NCBI GenBank assembly: GCA_004292955.1
Contig: RDXX01000040.1
Coordinates: 43,139-107,138 of the forward strand
Direction: 5' to 3'
Origin: Oscillatoriales cyanobacterium
GTDB taxonomy: Bacteria > Cyanobacteriota > Cyanobacteriia > Cyanobacteriales > Microcoleaceae
DNA length: 64,000 nt
Every line of letters starts with the position of its first letter. Within the stretch, counting starts at the first letter, position 1. A program made the position numbers and the translations under genes. The notes beneath the pieces are model-generated. The model saw nothing but the letters and a program-made list of their open reading frames with translations, searched no databases and was not told the DNA's origin. Shown here one piece after another: positions 36,300-44,800 of this stretch.

Positions 36300-36956
36300 A
36301 TGGTTTTTACAGCCCAAGAAATGGCAAGATTGATGCCAGATGCCAGTCAACTTGAAAGTGATGAGCCAGAAATGGAAAGTTCCCTACATTATATTCAATT
36401 AGCATTATTAGTTGCCTGTTTGGAATGGCAATGGCGCGATCGCAATGACTTTTTTGTTGGAGCAAATCTGACGGTTTACTACAGCCAGCAACAATTGAAA
36501 AATCGGGATTTTCGCGGCCCTGATTTTTTTCTGATCGCCGATACCGAAAAACGTCCGCGTCGTTCCTGGGTAGTTTGGGAAGAAGAGGGGAGATATCCCG
36601 ATCTAATTATAGAATTGCTATCTAGTTCTACCGCCAGAGTCGATCGCAACGAAAAAAAGATATTATATCAAAATCGGTTTAGAACGCCCGAATACTTTTG
36701 GTTCGATCCTGAAGATTTGGAATTTGCTGGTTTTCGTTTAATTGGTCAAGAATATCAAGCTATTCTTGCCAATGAATTTGGTAGATTGTGGAGTGAGGTA
36801 CTAGAATTATATCTGGGAATTCACGATGGGAAATTGCGTTATTTTACCCCAGATGGTGAGTTAGTTGCTACGCCAGAGGAAGCTGCACTGCAAGCCCAAG
36901 AGCGAGTCGAACGTTTAGCAAATCAGTTGCGGGCTTTGGGCATTGAACCAGAATAG
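36300..36956 (+). CDS. Uma2 family (DUF820) nuclease-like protein
   Basis: A 218-residue protein of the Uma2 family, which has a PD-(D/E)XK nuclease-like fold and is hugely expanded in cyanobacteria. Landmarks are GPDFFLIAD (the D of the fold), YPDLIIELLSSSTARVDRNEKKILYQN and TPEYFWFDPEDLEFAGFRL. The usual E-x-S/K site is IELLSSS, as in many members. The C-terminal 30 residues form a helix of Gln/Glu (QAQERVERLANQL). The biological role of the family is unproven. Stand-alone gene. Confidence 0.9.
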   Translation: MVFTAQEMARLMPDASQLESDEPEMESSLHYIQLALLVACLEWQWRDRNDFFVGANLTVYYSQQQLKNRDFRGPDFFLIADTEKRPRRSWVVWEEEGRYPDLIIELLSSSTARVDRNEKKILYQNRFRTPEYFWFDPEDLEFAGFRLIGQEYQAILANEFGRLWSEVLELYLGIHDGKLRYFTPDGELVATPEEAALQAQERVERLANQLRALGIEPE

Positions 36957-37001
36957 CTGTCAAAATTAATTGACAGATGATTAAGTTTTAATGCGAGACA
37001 T

Positions 37002-37126
37002 ATAGCCTTTCTCAGATAGGTGAGGTACGTTGTTGGGCTTCAGCCCTCTTATATTTATTATATAGTAAGCGAGGTCGCATCAAAAACTCCATTTACAGTC
37101 ATACCTCATCTTTTTGATAAAGGCTA
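37002..37126. repeat. MITE-like element with GCCTTTCTCA ends
   Basis: Terminal inverted repeats of about 27 bp: ATAGCCTTTCTCAGATAGG at the left and the complement of ATAGCCTTTATCAAAAAG at the right. The core holds GGTACGTTGTTGGGCTTCAG, related to 18387-18457. A solo arm lies at 2382-2410. Confidence 0.85.
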
Positions 37127-37178
37127 TACCTCAACACAATTTAACAGCAGTAATTAATCCTCTAAGAAAGTTGAGTCA

Positions 37179-38243
37179 ATGCCTGAGAGAATTTTAATTG
37201 TGGGCGGTGCGGGTTTTATTGGCAGTTGTTTGGCAATTGGCCTGAAAAAACTTCACCCGGAATGGCAAATAATTTGTTTGGATAACCTGCGCCGCCGGGG
37301 TTCGGAATTGAATTTGCCTAGGCTTAAAAGTTGCGGGATTCAGTTTGTTTACGGGGATATTCGCACGGCGGCTGATTTAGATCCGGTTGCACTCAATGCT
37401 GATTGTATTATAGATTGCGCTGCGGAGCCTTCTGTGCTGGCGGGTTTTAGTTCGCCTCAGTACGTTTTGCAGACGAATTTGCTGGGTACTGTGAATGTTT
37501 TGGAGTTGGCGAGACAGACTGGTGCGAGTTTGCTGTTTTTGTCTACGAGTCGGGTTTATCCGATCGCCTCTGTCAAGTCTATCAAGTTATTGGAGTTGGA
37601 TGATAGATTTGCGATCGCCCCAGAGCAAACATTACCCGGTATATCGGAGTTAGGCATATCAGAAGATTTCCCACTAAAAGGACACCGTTCGCTTTACGGA
37701 GCAACTAAATTAGCGTCGGAATTGCTGATTGAGGAGTACAGGGAAGCATACAACGTGCAGGCAATTATCAACCGCTGCGGGTTAATTACCGGTGCTTGGC
37801 AAATGGGGAAAGTAGATCAGGGAGTTTGCGGTTTGTGGGTGGCGGCTCACTATTTTCAAAGGTCGCTTAATTATATCGGTTTTGGCGGCAGTGGTAAACA
37901 AGTTAGGGATTTGCTGCACGTTGAAGATTTGCTGAGATTAGTCAATTATCAGTTGGAACATTTTGCGGAATTTGACGGCGAAGTGTTTAATGTTGGTGGT
38001 GGTTTGAGCAACAGTCTGTCTTTAGTTGAAACAACTGATTTGTGCCAAAAAATTACGGGAAAGTCTATTACAATTAATCCGGTTTTGGAGGAACGGGCGG
38101 GGGATATTCCGATTTTTATTACCGATTCTTCTAGGGTTATCGATCGCACGGGATGGCAACCTGCGATCGGCCCGGAAGCTGCTTTGCAAGATATTTATGA
38201 TTGGATTGCAGCTAATGAGGTTGTTTTGAGTTCGATATTGTAG
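37179..38243 (+). CDS. NAD-dependent sugar epimerase (CDP-paratose 2-epimerase-like)
   Basis: A 354-residue extended short-chain dehydrogenase. The Rossmann motif is GGAGFIGS (about 9-16); the catalytic elements are STSRVY and YGATKLASE (Tyr-x3-Lys, about 170). The stretch NLRRRGSELNLPRL (about 41-54) and the insertion LELDDRFAIAPEQTLPGISELGISEDF are typical of CDP-paratose/tyvelose epimerase-like enzymes. It ends with FNVGGGLSNSLSL. It probably makes a nucleotide sugar for the neighbouring glycan genes. The exact substrate remains uncertain. Confidence 0.82.
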   Translation: MPERILIVGGAGFIGSCLAIGLKKLHPEWQIICLDNLRRRGSELNLPRLKSCGIQFVYGDIRTAADLDPVALNADCIIDCAAEPSVLAGFSSPQYVLQTNLLGTVNVLELARQTGASLLFLSTSRVYPIASVKSIKLLELDDRFAIAPEQTLPGISELGISEDFPLKGHRSLYGATKLASELLIEEYREAYNVQAIINRCGLITGAWQMGKVDQGVCGLWVAAHYFQRSLNYIGFGGSGKQVRDLLHVEDLLRLVNYQLEHFAEFDGEVFNVGGGLSNSLSLVETTDLCQKITGKSITINPVLEERAGDIPIFITDSSRVIDRTGWQPAIGPEAALQDIYDWIAANEVVLSSIL

Positions 38244-38270
38244 GTAGTTTTTAATGGCGGATTCCTAATA

Positions 38271-38333
38271 GTAAGGTGCGTCGCTACGAGAATTTTCGCC
38301 ACTATTTGAGTGACTGCAAGCGACGCACCCTAC
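38271..38333. repeat. Inverted-repeat element, family GTAAGGTGCGTCG
   Basis: Second copy of the element at 2537-2601: GTAAGGTGCGTCGCT pairs with AGCGACGCACCCTAC. It separates two convergent genes, and its right end contains the stop codon of the minus-strand gene. Confidence 0.88.
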
Positions 38334-38953
38334 CGCGAAATTTCATCCCCGTCTAAAATTCCCACCATTACTTTAAATAAATCGTCTAAATCGTCAGGTA
38401 CTCTAAACAAATGAGTGTCTTGGAAAATAGTTTGCTGATTTCGATCTAACTTGCCAAATCGCCAGACATCTCCCATTGTCACAGCACCGTAAAATATATT
38501 TTGGTCTTCCACGTGCGACATAGCAATTAATTGTACAGCTAGTTGAGTAAATCCTCTAGTCATATCGTCGTTTTTTGCTTCAATAACTAGCAACTCTTGA
38601 TTTGACTTCACGAGATAATCTAAATTTCCCTTTAACCAGCTATTAACGTTGAGAGTATACTCAAATCGCAGTTGACATTGACAGTATCGGATCAGATCCA
38701 GAAGTACAGGGGATACTAAGGATTCTCTTCTAGCTATTTCGCTGCTGAGACTGACTAAGGGAAGGATATCTTCTATTTTATCTCTCAGCTCTATCAGTCT
38801 ATCTAACTGTCTAGTTGTTTTCGGTAAAGATAACCTTCCTTTGCTTAGTGAGTAATCAAATTCTGCTAAAATTTGATCGGTTTCATAAGGTAAGTCAAAG
38901 TATGAACGAAAGGTATATTCTCGACCTTCCTGTAAGATTTTTTGCTTGGTCAT
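38330..38953 (-). CDS. PD-(D/E)XK nuclease-like protein
   Basis: A 207-residue protein. The second half contains NLDYLVKSNQELLVIEAKND (about 126-145), an Asp followed after about 14 residues by E-A-K. This is the active-site pattern of PD-(D/E)XK phosphodiesterases. It is followed by the helix TRGFTQLAVQLIAM, with a Gln typical of such folds. The N-terminal half is helical and unrecognised. It may be a restriction-like or repair nuclease, or an inactive relative used in cyanobacteria. The start is uncertain: ATG at 38953, or GTG five codons upstream. The stop codon lies within an inverted-repeat element. Confidence 0.6.
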   Translation of the reverse strand: MTKQKILQEGREYTFRSYFDLPYETDQILAEFDYSLSKGRLSLPKTTRQLDRLIELRDKIEDILPLVSLSSEIARRESLVSPVLLDLIRYCQCQLRFEYTLNVNSWLKGNLDYLVKSNQELLVIEAKNDDMTRGFTQLAVQLIAMSHVEDQNIFYGAVTMGDVWRFGKLDRNQQTIFQDTHLFRVPDDLDDLFKVMVGILDGDEISR

Positions 38954-39050
38954 AGTGTTTTCAATCACAATCTGTTTATTTGTACATTATATATCAATTT
39001 TTCTAAGCCGGTCGAATGAGTAATTTCCTGTCCTTAACAAAATTCATCAT

Positions 39051-39656
39051 TTATCCCCAAACTTCTGTCAAATCCAAGACAAAACCAGGCAACACATCTT
39101 CGCCGGACAAAGTTGCAGGATTTTCCAGCAATTCTAATTCTTGGTTCTGTCTGTAAATCTCCACTTTTCTGTTTTTTCTATCTATCAACCAACCCAACCG
39201 CACCTGGTTTTCCATGTATTCTTGCATTTTATCTTGCAGCGGTTTGATTCTGTCAGTTTTAGAACGGAGTTCCACCACAAAATCTGGGCTTAACGGAATA
39301 AAACCTTCTTTTTGTTCTGGGGTTAGTGCATCCCACCTTTCTTGACACACCCAAGCTGCATCGGGAGAGCGATCGGCCCCATTTGGCAGGTGAAAACCAG
39401 TAGAAGAATTAAATGCTTTACCGAGTCTAGTACGCCGATTCCACAGCCAGATTTGCCCTTCTATATCCAGATTTCGATATCCTGTTTCGCCTCCGGTTGG
39501 TGGGTTCACGATTAATTCTCCTGTTGCTGTGCGTTCTAATTGTAACTCTCGGTTGGCGATCGCTAATTCTACAAACTGTTCGCGGGTAACGGTGAGCGTT
39601 AGTGCAGGCGGAATATTGAGTGCAATATCAGCCGATGAGTTGGTTTCTACCATCAT
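39051..39656 (-). CDS. Uma2 family (DUF820) nuclease-like protein
   Basis: A 201-residue Uma2 protein with the complete family layout: TREQFVELAIANRELQLERTATGELIVNPPTGGETG at the N-terminus, SPDAAWVCQERWDAL, FVVELRSKTDRIKPLQDKMQEYMENQVRLGWLID (E-x-R-S-x-T site), and a final DVLPGFVLDL. AGGAAAA precedes the ATG at 39656. It is more canonical than the Uma2 protein at 36300 and only distantly similar to it. Function unknown; the fold is nuclease-like. Confidence 0.93.
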   Translation of the reverse strand: MMVETNSSADIALNIPPALTLTVTREQFVELAIANRELQLERTATGELIVNPPTGGETGYRNLDIEGQIWLWNRRTRLGKAFNSSTGFHLPNGADRSPDAAWVCQERWDALTPEQKEGFIPLSPDFVVELRSKTDRIKPLQDKMQEYMENQVRLGWLIDRKNRKVEIYRQNQELELLENPATLSGEDVLPGFVLDLTEVWG

Positions 39657-39805
39657 TTTTTCCTAAAATTGATGCTGTTTTAGCAAATTAATCCTCATCT
39701 CAGAAAGCCCAAAACATAGGACAATTTGCAATTTTTATTATAACAATTCAAAGTTCGTAGGTGACAGCCATCGCTCCAATCGGCGATCGCCATCACCATC
39801 AATTT

Positions 39806-40039
39806 CTACTCAGCAAAATAGCGGGTCAAAATCCGCATGATCTCACCGCTAATCGGCGAGGCCAGAGGCGGGCTCCATTCCTCAACCTTGGCAAAACCCA
39901 AGATTTGCAGGATATCTACGATCCAGTTGACGCCCTTGGGAGTGCCGCACAGCAGCAAGCGGACGGGTTTTTTGTCGGCGGGCGCGTTGGGAATTTCTTC
40001 GCGCAGTAGTTCGGGAACGGACTTGGGAGTTGGTATCAT
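39806..40039 (-). CDS. Small conserved-looking protein, unknown
   Basis: A 77-residue soluble protein. I place the start at the ATG at 40039 because GGAGA lies seven bases upstream; the longer ATG at 40084 lacks this. It has a short acidic/Pro N-terminus (KSVPELLREEIPNAP), then a strand-helix unit PVRLLLCGTPKGVNWIVDILQILGFAKVEEW. No known domain. The compact, well-formed sequence and good ribosome site argue for a real gene. Confidence 0.65.
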   Translation of the reverse strand: MIPTPKSVPELLREEIPNAPADKKPVRLLLCGTPKGVNWIVDILQILGFAKVEEWSPPLASPISGEIMRILTRYFAE

Positions 40040-40080
40040 ACAGTTATCTCCTAATAGGGTTATCTCCTGAATGTGGGAGT

Positions 40081-40129
40081 CCAAACCCCTGCCGCGTCTC
40101 GATTGCAGTCTGAAGCGGTGGGGGTTTGG
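40081..40129. repeat. Inverted repeat upstream of small genes
   Basis: CCAAACCCC (40081-40089) pairs with GGGGTTTGG (40121-40129), extended by GCCGC/GCGG. Located between divergent small genes. Confidence 0.5.
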
Positions 40130-40156
40130 TCTTGGGTGTACGCTTGTGATAAGCTA

Positions 40157-40177
40157 ACATAGCTTGTAAACCTATGT
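40157..40177. promoter_or_regulatory. Dyad upstream of RHH gene, possible operator
   Basis: ACATAG-N9-CTATGT lies 60 bp before the GTG start of the first RHH gene. Ribbon-helix-helix proteins often bind such dyads at their own promoter. Confidence 0.3.
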
Positions 40178-40236
40178 CAAGAGGTAACGTGCAAAACTAG
40201 AATGTTAAAGAAAGCAGTGATGAGAAAAAGACGATC

Positions 40237-40425
40237 GTGCCACCGAAGAACCTCAGACGAGTAACCACTTACGTCCCTCCTGAAATAGCCAAAGCATTAG
40301 AGGAATGGGCCGAGAAAGACGAGCGATCCGTATCTTGGCTGGCTGGAAAGCTGATTGAAAAAAGTGTTAAAGAGTATCAAAGTCAAGAACAGCAACAAGC
40401 ATCTACACCGGAGGTGAAAGAATGA
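40237..40425 (+). CDS. Ribbon-helix-helix (CopG-like) protein 1
   Basis: A 62-residue RHH protein: basic strand RRVTTYVPPEIAKALEEWAEKD, then RSVSWLAGKLIEKSVKEYQ. The strand-helix-helix pattern and SVSWL turn match CopG/Arc-type DNA-binding proteins, which often act as antitoxins or plasmid/operon repressors. The start is GTG at 40237. No toxin gene follows; a close relative lies 85 bp downstream. Confidence 0.75.
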   Translation: MPPKNLRRVTTYVPPEIAKALEEWAEKDERSVSWLAGKLIEKSVKEYQSQEQQQASTPEVKE

Positions 40426-40452
40426 ATCCAACAGCTATTAACGCTCTGTGAG

Positions 40453-40481
40453 TTGGTTAAAGATTGGATCGAAGTTAAAAT
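40453..40481 (+). promoter_or_regulatory. Promoter-like cassette, copy 1
   Basis: TTGGTT at 40453-40458 and TAAAAT at 40476-40481, spaced exactly 17 bp. It lies 29 bp before the second RHH gene. The same cassette recurs at 41191-41219. Confidence 0.5.
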
Positions 40482-40509
40482 GTGAGTCAATTTAAAAGAG
40501 AAAAACCTA

Positions 40510-40695
40510 ATGGGCGGGAAGCGTAAGCTTGAGTTGATAGCTGTGTATGTAACCAAGGAAAAAAAGGAGGCTCTTGAGGAATGGGCTACTTCTGAAGAAC
40601 GTTCTGTTTCATGGATTGTTAGCAAGGCGATCGACAAAGCACTGGAAGACCGTCAACAGCAGCAAACTGAGGCAAAACAGGATACACAGCAGTGA
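40510..40695 (+). CDS. Ribbon-helix-helix (CopG-like) protein 2
   Basis: A 61-residue RHH protein clearly paralogous to the one at 40237: ELIAVYVTKEKKEALEEWATSEERSVSWIVSKAIDKAL. Both end in a Gln-rich tail. The tandem pair looks like a local duplication. ATG at 40510; a promoter-like cassette lies directly upstream. It probably binds DNA, possibly an orphan antitoxin. Confidence 0.75.
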   Translation: MGGKRKLELIAVYVTKEKKEALEEWATSEERSVSWIVSKAIDKALEDRQQQQTEAKQDTQQ

Positions 40696-40758
40696 AAGTC
40701 GATCGCACTTCACTGAAAATTTCATTGCTACTCATTAAAACAATTAGGCTTGTCAACC

Positions 40759-41175
40759 ATGCACACCATTGGTGCTTTTGCGATTATTGACAGCGGCGGC
40801 AAGGTACTGCTGTGCCATCGCACCGATAGGGATGCTTGGAACTTGCCTGGTGGTAGGGTTGAGGCGGCAGAAACTCCGTGGGCTGCGGTTGTCCGTGAGG
40901 TGGAAGAGGAGGTTGGTTTGCTGGTTAAGGTCATAGGTGCGATCCTCTGCGAGGGCTTTGCTAACGGCATTTATGCTATACCAGTGCGATCGGACTTGGT
41001 GTTTACATTCCGCTGTGAAGTCGTTGGGGGTAGCCTGCACACGACGGAAGAAGCAGATGACATCAAGTGGTATCTGCCCTCGGAGTTGCCTATCAACACG
41101 TTTTCGAGTCATGTCGAACGCATCCATGACGCCTACGCTGGGCGCAGCGCGGTTTTGCTGAAGACGCAGGAGTAA
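40759..41175 (+). CDS. Nudix hydrolase
   Basis: A 138-residue enzyme that hydrolyses a nucleoside diphosphate linked to another group. The Nudix box is perfect: GGRVEAAETPWAAVVREVEE followed by EVGL (about 38-61), matching G-x5-E-x7-R-E-x2-E-E-x-G. The substrate is unknown. I start it at the ATG at 40759 (MHTIGAFAII) because the family's first strand begins there; a TTG three codons upstream is the alternative. It stands between small RHH and VapB-like genes. Confidence 0.9.
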   Translation: MHTIGAFAIIDSGGKVLLCHRTDRDAWNLPGGRVEAAETPWAAVVREVEEEVGLLVKVIGAILCEGFANGIYAIPVRSDLVFTFRCEVVGGSLHTTEEADDIKWYLPSELPINTFSSHVERIHDAYAGRSAVLLKTQE

Positions 41176-41190
41176 TCTTTTGTCAGTGAG

Positions 41191-41219
41191 TTGGTTAAAG
41201 ATTGGGTAAAAGCTAAAAT
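41191..41219 (+). promoter_or_regulatory. Promoter-like cassette, copy 2
   Basis: TTGGTTAAAGATTGG... with TTGGTT at 41191-41196 and TAAAAT at 41214-41219 (17-bp spacer). Nearly identical to 40453-40481 and including the upstream GTGAG. It precedes the VapB-like gene by 43 bp. Confidence 0.5.
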
Positions 41220-41261
41220 GTTAGTATTAGTAGAATCTAGTGAATTTTGGGACTTGCTAAA

Positions 41262-41474
41262 ATGAACACTGTTAAATTATCGATCGATGGCGACCGCCAG
41301 ACTGTAGTTTTACCGAAAGAATACCAGTTTCAAGATAACGAAGTTTACATCAAAAAGATAGGTAACGTTGTTGTTTTAATTTCCAAAAACAATCCGTGGC
41401 AAATCTTGTTTGATAGTTTAAAACTCTTCTCTGAAGATTTCATGGAAACTAGAGAACAACCTGTTTTGGACTAA
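41262..41474 (+). CDS. VapB-like (AbrB/SpoVT fold) antitoxin, apparently orphan
   Basis: A 70-residue protein starting MNTVKLSIDGDRQTVVLPKEYQ, the swapped-hairpin AbrB/VapB DNA-binding pattern, followed by the usual VVVLISKNNPWQILFDSLKLF C-terminal neutralising segment. Antitoxins of this type normally precede a VapC PIN toxin. Here no PIN ORF follows; the next 330 bp hold only repeats. Start at the ATG at 41262, where the family begins; the longer reading from 41247 is less likely. Confidence 0.82.
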   Translation: MNTVKLSIDGDRQTVVLPKEYQFQDNEVYIKKIGNVVVLISKNNPWQILFDSLKLFSEDFMETREQPVLD

Positions 41475-41802
41475 CGTGAGGGAACTGTCACGAATTCCAG
41501 GTTTAGTCATAGAAAATTGGATTGGGTAGTTAGTTGAGAAGTGCGTTAGCGAAGCCCTCGCAGATGATCGCGATTCGCTTGAATAGGATTTGTGGAAACT
41601 AACGTGAGGATATTGATGTTATTAGAAGACCGGGCGGTTGAAACCGCGTCTATACAGACAAAACCCGCCGGACGCCGGTTGAAGAACAAACGGTTACAAT
41701 TAGGTTATTTTCTTTACACCTCGGAGGCGGACTACGTTTGTGTAAACCTGGTTTCAACCGCCGTCTTCTTTCTTCTCCCACCAATTACCTCGGAATGCCA
41801 GC
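41475..41802. other. Intergenic region with a MITE-like element and dispersed repeat
   Basis: It contains a GCGTTAGCGAAGCCCTCGCA dispersed repeat (about 41540-41580) and the MITE-like element 41625-41768. The vapC expected here is absent. Confidence 0.6.
41625..41768. repeat. MITE-like element, GGTTGAAACCGCG family (full copy)
   Basis: Terminal inverted repeats are GAAGACCGGGCGGTTGAAACC at the left (first bases 41625 on) and GGTTTCAACCGCCGTCTTC at the right. Size about 144 bp. It ends 35 bp before the STAND gene start. Confidence 0.88.
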
Positions 41803-44800
41803 ATGATGATACCTCTCGATCCGATTATCAGCGCAATTACCAGCATCGCTAATCCTATAATTAAAGATAAGTTTCAGCGCAGCGAAACAGTCATCAAATT
41901 ACTCAAAAAATTTAACCTCGACCCCGAACACCCGCTACCAGATTTCAGCAGCGTTTACGCTTACACATTAGTAGAATACGGCGTCGGCAAACCCAAGCCA
42001 ATTTTACAACTATTCCGAGAAGAAGAAATTAAACAAGCATTTCGCCAAGGATTCGATCGCAATTCTCCGGCTATTTTTCTCACACAAGGAGAAGATTTTC
42101 TCGATGCCTATGCTTTGGGAGATGAAATTAAAGATTTAGGGATTGACATTCGGCGCGAATTTGCTGCTTTTTCCGCAGTTTTTATCGCAGTCACCAAGCG
42201 CACCCGCAATCCGAAAGAAGCTTTGACGAATCATCAGATTGATTCAGTCCACAAACAAATTGTAGCAGTTCAAGAAAGGATCGATCGACTGCCAACTTTA
42301 GAAGGAATGCGGGCGGAAATGGCGCGGTTGGCTGTGGAAATTAATCCGGCTTTACCAGCAGCAACAGAAACTGCGGCAAAATCCCAAGGATTTGCCTTGG
42401 CGCAGCAGATGCGCGGTTGGTTTGAAATATTGGGCTACGATTTTGAGCCGTATCAGGTTTGGGAAGATAACTATTTTGAATGGATTATTCGGATTCCGGT
42501 GAGGCGCGGCAGATTCGATCGCATTTTGATTCGCGGCATGGCGGGAGAAGCGGGAATTCAAGATGTGGGGGCGCTGAGACAGTCGGTAAAAACGCAAAAA
42601 ACCGATGAAGGTTGGCTGGTGACGGCGCGGCGGATTTCCAAAGCAGCCCGCAAGGAAGTTGACAAACCAGAAAATCGCCATCTCGATTGTTATACTTTTG
42701 ATGAATTGATTGATGTTGATGCTGATTTTAGCGGCTATATCGACTGGTTAGAAAACGAAGTTAAGCGCAGGCAAATCGATGGCAAATACGTGCCTCTCGG
42801 TTGTACGAAAGCTGAGTTAGACTCCGTTAACAAGCGACAAATTGATGCCAGTTATTACGGCGAAGAAGACGGCTGGATTGATGGTTATATCGACTTGTGG
42901 ATGGATGACCCGGCAAAGGAACATATTTCTGTTTTGGGCGAATTCGGGACGGGGAAAACTTGGTTTGCTTTTCACTATGCTTGGACGGCTTTGCAGCGAT
43001 ACCAGCAGGCAAAGGACAGAGGAACTCAACGGCCTCGGTTGCCTTTGATTATCACTTTGCGCGACTATGCAAGAGCTTTGAACGTTGAGAATGTTTTGGC
43101 TGGTTTCTTCTTTAGTCAGCACAATATCCGCCTCAATAGTGAGGTGTTCGACCAACTGAATCGGATGGGGAAGTTGCTGTTGATTTTTGACGGATTTGAT
43201 GAAATGGCCGCTAAGTGCGATCGACAACAAATGATTAACAACTTCTGGGAACTCGCAAAAGTAATTGTTCCCGGTGCGAAAGTCATCTTAACCTGTCGCA
43301 CGGAACACTTTCCCGAAGCGAAGGAAGGACGCGCTTTATTGAATGCGGAATTAAAAGCCTCGACTGCCAATCTCAGCGGAGAAACGCCGCAGTTTGAAGT
43401 ATTGGAATTGGCAGCATTCGACGACGAGCAAATCCGTCAGGTATTGTCTCACCAAGCCGATGCCGAAACTGTGGCACAGGTGATGAACAATCCGCAGTTA
43501 TTGGATTTAGCGCGGCGGCCGGTGATGGCGGAATTGATATTAGAATCATTGCCGGATATTCAAGCAGGTAAACCCGTGGATATGTCGCGAGTATATTTGT
43601 ATGCGGTGCGCCGGAAGATGGAACGGGATATTAAGGCAGAAAGGACGTTTACATCGCTGGCAGATAAGCTATTTTTCCTGTGCGAACTGTCCTGGGAAAT
43701 GCTATCAACAGACCAGATGAGTTTGAATTATCGGCTGTTTCCAGACAGGATTCGGTGCTTGTTTGGGGCTGTGGTGCAAGCAGAAAAGGATTTAGACCAC
43801 TGGCATTACGACATGATGGGTCAAACGATGTTAATTCGCAATGCTGAGGGGGATTATTCTCCGGCACACAGGTCGCTTTTGGAGTTTTTTGTAGCGTATA
43901 AATTGGCGGCAGAGTTGGGGGTTTTGCCCGCTGATTTTGCGGAGTTATCGCAGGCACAATTGTATTTGGATAATTCTGTTGAGTCGGTGAATTATACTTG
44001 GTCTGGGTATTTTAGCCGTCAGGTGGATCGTGCGGGTGAGATTGTGCCGATTCCGAGTTTGAAGGGTTTTGTGAGTGAAAGTTTAGGGCAACTTCTCAAT
44101 AGTTTTGGGCGGGAACCTTTGACGAAAGCGGTGATGGATTTGCTGGTGCCGATGCTTTCAAAAACCGAGTTTTTGGGTGAGGTTAAGTCGAGACTGTTGG
44201 AAATTTTGGAGGCGACGAAAGGTAAAACTGAGGCGGAAGTTGGTTATGTCGGTGGGAATGCGGCGACGGTATTGGTGAAGGTGGATAATGCTGCTTTGGA
44301 GGGGAGAGATTTATCGGGGGCTGTAATTAAAGGTGCTGATTTTTCTGATGCTAGTTTGCGGCGTGTCAATTTTGCAGGGGCGAATTTGAGTGATTGTGCT
44401 TTTACTAAAGCTTTCGGTCAAGTCTTTGCAGTGGCATTTAGTCCTGATGGTAAACTGTTAGCTACAGGTGGTTCAGATGGCGTAGTTCGTTGTTGGGAAG
44501 TTACTAGCGGAAAAGAACTTCTGAACTGTAAAGGTCACACCAGTTCAATTCGTTCAGTTGCATTTAGTCCAAATGGTGAAACCCTAGCTAGCGGAAGTAA
44601 CGATCGAACTGTAAAATTGTGGGATTGCGACACTGGTGAATGCCTTCAAACTTTGCGAGGTCACAGCGATCAGGTACGTTCAGTTGCATTCAGTCCATAC
44701 GGTAAAATGTTGGCTAGCGGAAGTGACGATCGAACTATAAAGTTGTGGGATTACCACACTGGTGAATGCTTCAAAACTTGGCAAGGTCACAGTGATTGGA

